12,119 nt of DNA, taken from contig CAYHOI010000057.1 in assembly GCA_964358175.1 (NCBI GenBank), positions 1 to 12,119 on the forward strand. Reading direction: 5' to 3'. Origin of the DNA: CAYHOI01 sp964358175. Lineage in GTDB: Bacteria; Margulisbacteria; Riflemargulisbacteria; GWF2-35-9. Positions 1-4,608 of this stretch are shown in pieces. Within the stretch, counting starts at the first letter, position 1, and each line of letters opens with the position of its first letter. The notes beneath the pieces are model-generated. The model was not told the origin of the DNA. It ran no database searches and saw only the letters and a list, made by a program, of their open reading frames with translations. The translations under genes and the position numbers were made by a program.

Positions 1-240
1 ATTGGCAACTCGGATTACACGGCGAACGGTAATATCTTTCTTTGCTTTTCTGATGTGGGGGACCTCCTTGCGAAGGGCAATAACTCCAAATTCGTTTCCA
101 CGCTCCGTTTCAACGACCACGTACTCGTCCATCCTCACAGGAATCGTCAAAACAGCAATCGGATACACGGTATCGAAATTCTTGAACTTTACCCCAAAGT
201 GTACCGTACCATCACTGACTACATGATTATTATTTTGCAT
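1..240 (-). CDS. ricT: PSP1-domain protein RicT/YaaT, N-terminal part only
   Basis: Reading from the ATG at 240 down to base 1 gives 80 uninterrupted codons; the gene runs off the left edge. The protein starts MQNNNHVVSDGTVHFGVKFK and contains DEYVVVETERGNEFG around residues 48-62, the 'V-E-T-x-R-G-x-E-x-G' core of the PSP1 domain. In Bacillus subtilis RicT (YaaT) acts with RicA and RicF in RNA maturation and developmental control; in other phyla its role is less clear. The start lies inside the end of holB (11-base overlap, 230-240) and is preceded by AAGGAG, so translation is probably coupled to holB. The holB-ricT adjacency is widely conserved and supports the call. What is missing is the C-terminal remainder of the domain. 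Confidence 0.85.
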   Translation of the reverse strand, partial: MQNNNHVVSDGTVHFGVKFKNFDTVYPIAVLTIPVRMDEYVVVETERGNEFGVIALRKEVPHIRKAKKDITVRRVIRVAN

Positions 241-1024
241 AAATCTCCTTCATCGTCATGAGTAGCAAGACCCAATTTGTTGTTGCATTAACCGGCCGTT
301 CCAAATAACGTACTGTCCGTTGCACGTGTGTCATCACCTTAAGCAACCGACTATCTGGACTCGATATATAGGATCGAAGCAGATAATCCTGAAACACCAT
401 CAGCTCGCTAGAAAATTTCACCCGATCCAGCGAACCACTCTCGGCAAAATTTAACAACTGCCCCAGATTGTTATTTTGAACATAGTCGAGAAATTTGTCC
501 ATCGGAATATTGGCAAGCATCTCATTCTCAAAGGTTTGATGGGCGGTATAGCCAAATGAAATCTGATGGGAACGTGACCGAATCGTCGGGAGCACGCGAT
601 AGGGGTTAGGAACATCCAGAACGATAACCACATGCTCAGGGGGTTCTTCCAGTGTTTTGAGAAGGGCATTTCCTGCCCCAGCAGTCAGGCGATGCGCTTG
701 TTCCAGGTAAACAATCATCCAGTAAGTATCGGCTCCATAGGCTACTTTTCGCCTCAACTCTCGAATGGTTTCAATTTTGATAGACTCCTCCTCGCAAGAA
801 ATCTTGATCAAACCATGATAACGTTCCTGCTCTATCAGGGTACACGGAGTACAGCTCAGACACGGACGGCTACTTGCTTCACAATTTAAAAACTGAGCTA
901 ATCGCTTGGCCGCCAGCCATTTGGCCTCGACATTATTTCCACTAAAAATATAGCTACTGACCAACCGATTACTGGCAAAGAGGGGCATCAATCGGACTGA
1001 AACTTGTGCAGAAACTTCAGACAT
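230..1024 (-). CDS. holB: DNA polymerase III delta' subunit (clamp loader)
   Basis: This 264-residue protein is the delta' subunit of the clamp loader, which helps place the sliding clamp on primed DNA. A zinc-finger-like set of cysteines (C48, C55, C58, C61) sits in the N-terminal AAA+ domain, followed by a degenerate Walker B/sensor region (YWMIVYLEQAHRLT, about 101-114), the highly conserved NALLKTLEEPPEH (119-131) and IRSRSHQI (148-155). The last corresponds to the SRC motif of the family, with Cys replaced by Ser. The Walker A region (SGNNVEAKWLAAK) lacks GxxGxGK[ST], as expected for a subunit that does not hydrolyse ATP. At 264 residues it is shorter than the 300-330 of many homologues, mostly in the C-terminal part. 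The ATG at 1024 overlaps the end of tmk by 8 bases, and holB overlaps ricT by 11, so all three genes appear to be co-translated. Confidence 0.9.
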   Translation of the reverse strand: MSEVSAQVSVRLMPLFASNRLVSSYIFSGNNVEAKWLAAKRLAQFLNCEASSRPCLSCTPCTLIEQERYHGLIKISCEEESIKIETIRELRRKVAYGADTYWMIVYLEQAHRLTAGAGNALLKTLEEPPEHVVIVLDVPNPYRVLPTIRSRSHQISFGYTAHQTFENEMLANIPMDKFLDYVQNNNLGQLLNFAESGSLDRVKFSSELMVFQDYLLRSYISSPDSRLLKVMTHVQRTVRYLERPVNATTNWVLLLMTMKEIYAK

Positions 1025-1670
1025 TCAACTTGCCAAACAACTCAGTCTTCAGAAGGATTTGCCTTATTTGACGCTGAACGATTTCAATATGGTCTTTGCT
1101 GGTATCCAAAAGATGAATTCTATCAGGGTCTTCTTGCCGAAGCTTGAGATACATCTCACGAATTCGTTCATGAAACTGTTGCTTCTCCTGCTCAAATCGG
1201 TCTGAATAGATTTTTGTCGCCCGCTTGATACCTATTTGGTAGGGCACATCCAGGAGTAGCGTAAGATCGGGTCTCACATCATAGGACGAGAAAGAATTGA
1301 TCATAGATATCAATTCCGGTGAAAACCCGCGTCCTCCCACCTGATAGGCAATGGTCGAGTCTGTATACCGATCACATAGCACGACCTTCCCTGCTTGCAG
1401 AGCTGGTCTAATCAGGTCGCTTACATGTTGGGCACGATCAGCCGCAAACAACATCAACTCCGCGCGCTGATCCATCTTTTCAAAGGAGGGATCCAAGAGG
1501 ATATTGCGTACCGAGATACCCATGCCGGTCCCCCCAGGCTCACGAGTTGCTAGCACCTCGTAACCATTCTCTCGCAGGAATGTGGCTAAAAGCTGAATCT
1601 GTGTGGTTTTACCGCCACCCTCAGGGCCTTCAAAAGTAATAAAAACGCCTTTAATCTTGGTTTCGTCCAT
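1017..1670 (-). CDS. tmk: thymidylate kinase (dTMP kinase)
   Basis: The enzyme phosphorylates dTMP to dTDP in cytoplasmic dTTP synthesis. From the ATG at 1670 the protein is 217 residues, normal for the family (about 210). It shows the P-loop GPEGGGKT (15-22), the TREPGGT motif, the CDRYTDSTIAYQ dTMP-site motif and the LID-region signature DRFEQE. The frame stays open upstream to an ATG at 1823, but that start would add 51 unrelated residues that overlap the R3H gene. The 1670 ATG is preferred because the P-loop then lies at the usual distance and AGGAGA stands 10 bases upstream. The start lies inside the end of the R3H gene (20-base overlap, 1651-1670) and the stop overlaps the holB start, consistent with an R3H-tmk-holB-ricT operon. 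Confidence 0.95.
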   Translation of the reverse strand: MDETKIKGVFITFEGPEGGGKTTQIQLLATFLRENGYEVLATREPGGTGMGISVRNILLDPSFEKMDQRAELMLFAADRAQHVSDLIRPALQAGKVVLCDRYTDSTIAYQVGGRGFSPELISMINSFSSYDVRPDLTLLLDVPYQIGIKRATKIYSDRFEQEKQQFHERIREMYLKLRQEDPDRIHLLDTSKDHIEIVQRQIRQILLKTELFGKLNV

Positions 1671-2082
1671 TGATAACAACTCTCCTGTTTGGTTCCTTGC
1701 CAAGGCTTTCGCTGTGTAGTCCGAGATTAGCGAGAAACTGGTGCTGATATCGTCGAGTATACGCATTTGCGCTTGGAAGTTCAATAGGTTTTCCGGAGAC
1801 CTCCAGGGCTTTGATTGATTCAAGCATCAAAGCATCAAGCTTCGCCAATTCACGGCTTTCGGAAGGCTCCTCCATCTTCAGGATATAGAGCAAAAACTTA
1901 GTCAAATGGCTGGTTGTAGAGGATTTAATGACATAGATAGGAATGTCGTTGTCATGAGCCAATCTCTCAAGATTAGAATTTCGCTTCAAAATTGATTTTT
2001 TTTGCGCACATTCAACAATAAACGGAGGCAACAGATCCAGCAATGCTTGATAATCCTGATCCATTTCTGCTTGGCTTTTCAC
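1651..2082 (-). CDS. R3H-domain protein resembling the C-terminus of ycf45-type ATPases
   Basis: The protein is 143 residues and presumably binds single-stranded nucleic acid. The C-terminal part carries an R3H motif: R110-x3-H114 in YTRRYQHQFLANLGL, followed by SLGKEPNRRVVI (126-137). The middle segment IPIYVIKSSTTSHL (47-60) and the stretch SGKPIELPSANAY (96-108) match what I recall of the C-terminal region of ycf45/R3H AAA proteins ('IPIYVIKSNT', 'PVELSPQNAYIRRLQHQ'). The P-loop ATPase domain that precedes this region in those proteins is absent: the frame is closed by a TAA at 2110-2112, and no Walker motif occurs in the gene. The N-terminal YQALLDLLPPFI resembles the first helix of the same family, so an internal loss of the ATPase is possible. 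The start is GTG at 2082 with GGGGGGA about 8 bases upstream; an ATG at 2064 has a poorer site. It overlaps tmk by 20 bases. Confidence 0.7.
   Translation of the reverse strand: MKSQAEMDQDYQALLDLLPPFIVECAQKKSILKRNSNLERLAHDNDIPIYVIKSSTTSHLTKFLLYILKMEEPSESRELAKLDALMLESIKALEVSGKPIELPSANAYTRRYQHQFLANLGLHSESLGKEPNRRVVINGRNQD
1681..1686 (-). promoter_or_regulatory. ribosome binding site of tmk
   Basis: On the minus strand this reads AGGAGA, 10 bases before the ATG at 1670. It decides the tmk start in favour of 1670 over the longer open frame from 1823. It lies within the coding sequence of the preceding R3H gene, so tmk initiation is probably helped by ribosomes translating that gene. Confidence 0.65.
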
Positions 2083-2200
2083 CTGAAAATCCCCCCATTT
2101 CTTGACTGATTAAAATACCTCTTTTCACAAAAAATACGTACACGGTGAAGGAAACTCTGCAAATTTTCATTCACGTTTGTGTGTTGCACACATGACCGTT
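2083..2200 (-). other. intergenic spacer between the HU-family gene and the R3H gene
   Basis: This 118-base AT-rich gap is the only break between HU and the R3H-tmk-holB-ricT genes. It contains an inverted repeat TGTGTG-ttg-CACACA (2178-2192) close to the HU stop codon and a G-run (2091-2096) that serves as the ribosome site for the GTG start at 2082. The hairpin is not followed by a T-run on the minus strand, so it is not a convincing terminator. I see AT-rich stretches but no good -35/-10 pair, so it is undecided whether a new transcript starts here. Confidence 0.4.
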
Positions 2201-2506
2201 TCATTTCTTCTCTCCGCGTATACCCTTTTTTAACGTATGCCCCATCTTGAAAGCGACATGAGCGGATTCTGGTATCTGAATGGGAAGATGGGTCATCGGA
2301 TCTCTGCCTTCACGCCCTGCTTTATGGCGACACTCAAACGTTCCGAACCCAACCAGATGAACGTTCCGGCCCTTCAGTAGCTCAGCTTCAATTTCATCCA
2401 GAAATGTCTCAATCACTCGTTCTACCATGGACTTACGACAATCGACAAGCTCGTACACCCGGTTGATTAATATTTTTTTATTGATGCTCTTTTTCGTGGG
2501 GCTCAT
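2201..2506 (-). CDS. HU/IHF-family DNA-binding protein
   Basis: A 101-residue nucleoid-associated protein of the HU/IHF fold, which binds and bends DNA as a dimer. The N-terminal helices (about 8-48) lead to the family signature VGFGTFECRHKAGREGRDP (52-70) and the arm with Pro70, the position of the DNA-intercalating proline. The beta-arm ends in IPESAHVAFKMGHTLKKGI, matching the usual 'IPA...VxFKxGxxLK' ending. Deviations are RDP in place of the common RNP, and a lysine-rich start and tail. HU and IHF subunits cannot be told apart safely from this. The ATG at 2506 overlaps the recR stop in ATGA (4 bases), with GGAAG upstream, so it is co-translated with recR. This is an unusual partner for recR and suggests a shared role in recombination or chromosome upkeep (inference). 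Confidence 0.9.
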   Translation of the reverse strand: MSPTKKSINKKILINRVYELVDCRKSMVERVIETFLDEIEAELLKGRNVHLVGFGTFECRHKAGREGRDPMTHLPIQIPESAHVAFKMGHTLKKGIRGEKK

Positions 2507-3102
2507 AGACGATTTCTTCCTTCGAACGCCCGTCCTAACGTCAGCTCATCCGCCCATTCCAAATCACTCCCCATCGGAATACCATAGGCGATTTGAGTTA
2601 ATTTGATATTCATTCCCTTCAGAAGTTTCGTGAGATACAACGTCGTCGTTTCCCCTTCGATAGAAGGACTAAGCGCAAAAACAATCTCTTCGACAGGTTC
2701 GGTTTTAAGACGGGACAATAATTCTTTAATACGTAATTGTTCCGGGCCAAGGCCATCCAGAGGCGAGATCACTCCACCCAGGACATGATACAAGCCTTTA
2801 AAACGCCCCATTTTCTCAAGAGCTAAAACATCACGGGAATCGCCAACCAGACATAATATCTTGCCATCACGTGAGGGATTCGAACAAAGAACACATTCAT
2901 CAGCCTCATAAGTGAGATGAAAACATCGTTTGCAATACCCGACATGATCGCGAAGATCTTCGATCGAATGGATCAAATTAGAAATGAGTTCTTTTCGCAA
3001 ACTCAGCAAATAGAAGGCTAATCTCTGCGCCGTTTTCTGTCCGATTCCCGGCATTTTGGAGAATTCAAAAACGATGGAGCTAAGTGGATCCTTCTGACTC
3101 AA
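2503..3102 (-). CDS. recR: recombination mediator RecR
   Basis: RecR works with RecO (and RecF) to load RecA on SSB-coated gaps. The 199-residue length is typical. The domains in order are an N-terminal helix-hairpin-helix region with MPGIGQKTAQRLAFYLL (17-33), a zinc finger C57/C60/C70/C73, a Toprim domain from about 81 (CLVGDSRDVLALE; VLGGVISPLDGLGP at 107-120), and the C-terminal signature YGIPMGSDLEWADELTLGRA (173-192). The start is a TTG at 3102 (minus-strand TTG from CAA on the plus strand): no ATG or GTG lies between it and the essential PGIG segment, apart from Met17 within it. The site upstream is only GGGGAT. The gene follows ybaB by 12 bases and overlaps the HU gene in ATGA. Confidence 0.95.
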   Translation of the reverse strand: MSQKDPLSSIVFEFSKMPGIGQKTAQRLAFYLLSLRKELISNLIHSIEDLRDHVGYCKRCFHLTYEADECVLCSNPSRDGKILCLVGDSRDVLALEKMGRFKGLYHVLGGVISPLDGLGPEQLRIKELLSRLKTEPVEEIVFALSPSIEGETTTLYLTKLLKGMNIKLTQIAYGIPMGSDLEWADELTLGRAFEGRNRL

Positions 3103-3114
3103 CGATATCCCCGG

Positions 3115-3402
3115 CTAATTCAGTCCGGGAATCTTCAAGTTTTCGAGTCCCTTCATCGAACCCAAGGACTTGGTTTTCACTTCCTCAAAACACTGATTGA
3201 GTGTATCACGTACAAGGTGTGGTAAATGTTTAATGTTGGCATCTTCTTTGATTTTCACATCCAGCACTTTCATCTCCCCGTTACATTTGATGGTTACCTC
3301 GCCTCCTTTGGAAGAGACCTCCACCACCAGTTTCTGCAATTCTTTCATTTGCTTTTTCAGCTCACCAAACTGCTTCATCATTTCGCCCATGTTACCAAAC
3401 AT
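3115..3402 (-). CDS. ybaB: YbaB/EbfC-family nucleoid-associated protein
   Basis: A 95-residue small DNA-binding protein of the YbaB/EbfC family, dimeric in known members. The start MFGNMGEMMKQFGELKKQMKELQ (1-23) is the typical Met/Gln/Lys-rich coiled helix, followed by VSSKGGEVTIKCNGEMKVLDVKI (about 29-51), matching the family's 'G...V.v..nG...v..v.I' core. The ATG at 3402 has AAGGAGG 5 bases upstream (core 3408-3412), a strong site. recR follows after 12 bases, the conserved ybaB-recR pair. The gene normally preceding ybaB, dnaX, is not present; a palindromic element lies directly upstream instead. Confidence 0.93.
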   Translation of the reverse strand: MFGNMGEMMKQFGELKKQMKELQKLVVEVSSKGGEVTIKCNGEMKVLDVKIKEDANIKHLPHLVRDTLNQCFEEVKTKSLGSMKGLENLKIPGLN

Positions 3403-3429
3403 AGTTTCCTCCTTGGTGCAATTTTGAGT

Positions 3430-3559
3430 TATACTCTACTAAAATTGGTTTTCGGTTTTGCTTCGTCTTGGTTCCTGAGCTACGTCGAAGGACGCTCACT
3501 TAGCGGGACTAGGCTTCGCTCGTCTCAGCTTCATCGAAAACCAATTCGTGACGAGTATA
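3430..3559. repeat. 130-bp nested palindromic element, MITE/REP-like
   Basis: The element has symmetric nested inverted arms. The outer arm is TATACTC at 3430-3436, paired with GAGTATA at 3553-3559. A 6-base unpaired spacer follows on each side. The inner arm is AATTGGTTTTCG at 3443-3454, paired perfectly with CGAAAACCAATT at 3535-3546. Inside lie further shorter pairs, CTGAG (3475-3479) with CTCAG (3524-3528) and CGAAG (3486-3490) with CTTCG (3514-3518), around a central hairpin CGCT-cactt-AGCG (3493-3505). No coding content is convincing. Such structure fits a non-autonomous mobile repeat or a REP-type element; the CCTGAGC...CGAAGG portion (3474-3491) resembles intergenic repeats that I recall from many bacterial genomes. 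It lies 27 bases upstream of the ybaB start and may carry or modify its promoter: TATAAC on the minus strand at 3433-3428 is a possible -10 box, with no good -35. Confidence 0.7.
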
Positions 3560-3607
3560 CATTTCATTATAACAGGTTGAATCGAATCTGTTTACCCTTC
3601 AGGGGTA

Positions 3608-3625
3608 CGGAAACCAATTCTATAC
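3608..3625. repeat. partial second copy of the palindrome's right arm
   Basis: CGGAAACCAATTCTATAC repeats the right end of the palindromic element (CGAAAACCAATTC, seven further bases, then TATAC, at 3535-3560) in direct orientation, with one mismatch and a 7-base gap removed. It lies 5 bases before the end of the unknown gene at 3630. It could be the footprint of a second, decayed or excised copy. The match is short, so chance cannot be excluded. Confidence 0.35.
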
Positions 3626-3629
3626 GTTG

Positions 3630-4277
3630 TCAGACCCAGCCACCAGAAGTCATTTTGCTTATTTCAAGGATTAATTCTTCTCTTTTCACTTTAAGTTCAT
3701 CATGAAGCTTCTGTACACCCGCCTTAAATGGTTCATCATTTATCTTAGGGAAGAAAGAGTGTTCCTCACCGTTTGCAAGTTTGTCATATAGTGTTAATTT
3801 TTTGATTGTTCTTTCAATCGTCGCCAAAGTAGCTTCATTTTTACTTTTCTCGTTTGAAACCCTAAGATTCTTCGTTTTTTCACGTAATTCGCCCAGCAAA
3901 GCAATCCGACCAATTTGATGAACATATTTTAGTTTGGTAAATTCATCTTTGAACTCGCTTGCTGGTCCATGAAGCATCTCGCCCGATGTATTTAAAAGCC
4001 CAAGCAGTTTTGCATCCACAGTAAGTTCATTATCGTAAGAAAATAGGACAGTCTTTTTTAATGTCGTTATTATTTTGATGGTCTCTAACAATTTTACCCA
4101 ATCCCAATCCTTGCCATAAAAACCATTCAGAGCTTCCGTTATTAGTTTACTTAGTTCGCTCATCGCAACATCAATATTCATATGGTATATTCGGCTAACT
4201 TTTTCAAAATTTGCTTTTCTACGCTTTAACTCCAATACTCTAGGCTCCTCTTTTCCACTCACAATTTTATTTTTCAT
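3630..4277 (-). CDS. hypothetical protein, 215 residues, unrecognised
   Basis: I do not recognise this protein. It is 215 residues, lysine- and glutamate-rich, predicted by eye to be mainly alpha-helical, with no signal peptide, membrane segment or cysteine cluster. A charged N-terminus (KELKRRK-like, about 15-25) precedes helical segments, and the stretch from about 140 to 170 and the C-terminal KLHDELKVKREELILEI (about 190-206) look amphipathic or coiled-coil. A possible motif is SGEMLHGPASEF (about 97-108). The ATG at 4277 is well supported by AGGAGG 7 bases upstream (core 4285-4289). The gene is clearly more AT-rich than its neighbours on both sides and is flanked by repeats, so it is probably acquired DNA. 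It is not in the operons to either side: it is separated by 331 bases from the patatin gene and 227 from ybaB. Confidence 0.7.
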   Translation of the reverse strand: MKNKIVSGKEEPRVLELKRRKANFEKVSRIYHMNIDVAMSELSKLITEALNGFYGKDWDWVKLLETIKIITTLKKTVLFSYDNELTVDAKLLGLLNTSGEMLHGPASEFKDEFTKLKYVHQIGRIALLGELREKTKNLRVSNEKSKNEATLATIERTIKKLTLYDKLANGEEHSFFPKINDEPFKAGVQKLHDELKVKREELILEISKMTSGGWV

Positions 4278-4359
4278 CTTTCTTCCTCCTTATTTTCGAT
4301 TTCACGGCTTCACGCAATGATTCGAGCCGCAACATGTCTTGAACTAGATCAATCCTCAT
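4267..4359 (-). CDS. possible 30-codon upstream ORF overlapping the hypothetical gene
   Basis: A short frame opens at the ATG at 4359 and ends at TAA 4267-4269, 11 bases inside the 215-residue gene. The product would begin MRIDLVQDMLRLESLREAV and end in a strongly basic RRKK stretch. The basic tail is partly forced by the Shine-Dalgarno sequence of the next gene (codons AGG AGG AAG AAA), so it is not evidence of function. A GGAGG (4372-4376) stands 12 bases upstream, rather far. The ATG lies in the loop of the perfect stem at 4341-4372. It could be a leader peptide coupling translation to the larger gene, a small partner protein, or chance. No family is recognised. Confidence 0.3.
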   Translation of the reverse strand: MRIDLVQDMLRLESLREAVKSKIRRKKDEK

Positions 4360-4372
4360 TACGATCTAGTTC
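4341..4372 (-). promoter_or_regulatory. perfect 10-bp inverted repeat, possible 5' leader hairpin
   Basis: GAACTAGATC (4341-4350) and GATCTAGTTC (4363-4372) are exact inverted copies separated by a 12-base loop. In the transcript of the unknown gene this would form a hairpin about 65 bases before its start codon. The loop contains an ATG (4357-4359) and the base of the stem touches a GGAGG (4372-4376). No T-run follows, so it is not a terminator. It may equally be a DNA operator for a dimeric protein. Confidence 0.5.
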
Positions 4373-4539
4373 CTCCATTTTCAACCATGACTATACAAGT
4401 AGTCGAGGACTACGCCCTCGAGCTCCCAGATGCGAACTCAAGTGGTCGGGTCATTTCAACTGCTTATAATAAGTTATCGTACAGGAAATGAAATAATTTC
4501 ACCGAAGTTGTCCGCTGTTTGTGAGAATCAGCCTGCGAA

Positions 4540-4570
4540 AATAAGAGGTCATGTGACCTCGCCTTTTTCT
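4540..4570 (-). terminator. bidirectional terminator-like hairpin after the fad operon
   Basis: GAGGTC-atgt-GACCTC (4545-4550 and 4555-4560) forms a 6-bp stem with a 4-base loop. On the minus strand it is followed by TTATTTTC, and on the plus strand by GCCTTTTTC, so it has T-rich tails both ways. It starts about 48 bases after the patatin stop codon at 4609, where the end of the fatty-acid operon transcript is expected. The stem is short and moderately GC-rich, so termination may be partial. Confidence 0.5.
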
Positions 4571-4608
4571 TGTATTCCGCGCGCTAGTCGCCACCATCAC
4601 ACAATTGT

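Larger units (their letters stand above)
4278..4608. other. non-coding spacer between patatin gene and unknown gene
   Basis: This 331-base gap holds, from right to left on the minus strand: a terminator-like hairpin (4545-4560) after the patatin gene, an AT-rich stretch with TTATTATAAG around 4464-4474 that could be a -10 region in either direction but lacks a good -35, a 14-codon frame at 4410-4454 reminiscent of a Y1 transposase start, a small hairpin TCGAGG-actacgc-CCTCGA (4403-4421), the 10-bp inverted repeat at 4341-4372, and the beginning of a small ORF leading into the unknown gene. No tRNA or complete gene is visible. Confidence 0.5.

Noticed and set aside
230..1024. holB as a pseudogene because the Walker A motif and the SRC cysteine are missing
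   Set aside because: Delta' subunits commonly lack a working P-loop, the zinc-finger cysteines and LLKTLEEPPE are intact, and the frame is complete and embedded in an overlapping operon.
1671..1823. An N-terminal extension of thymidylate kinase by 51 residues
   Set aside because: The extension overlaps the R3H gene, matches no family sequence and shifts the P-loop far from the usual position; the ATG at 1670 has a good ribosome site.
3593..3607. TACCC-ttcag-GGGTA as a terminator of the unknown gene
   Set aside because: The stem is only 5 bp and no T-run follows on the minus strand.
3226..3705. A 159-codon plus-strand frame crossing ybaB, the palindrome and the end of the unknown gene
   Set aside because: It runs antisense through ybaB and through inverted repeats, with arginine/serine-rich low-complexity translation and no family resemblance. 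Its only interest is that the palindrome happens to be open in this frame.
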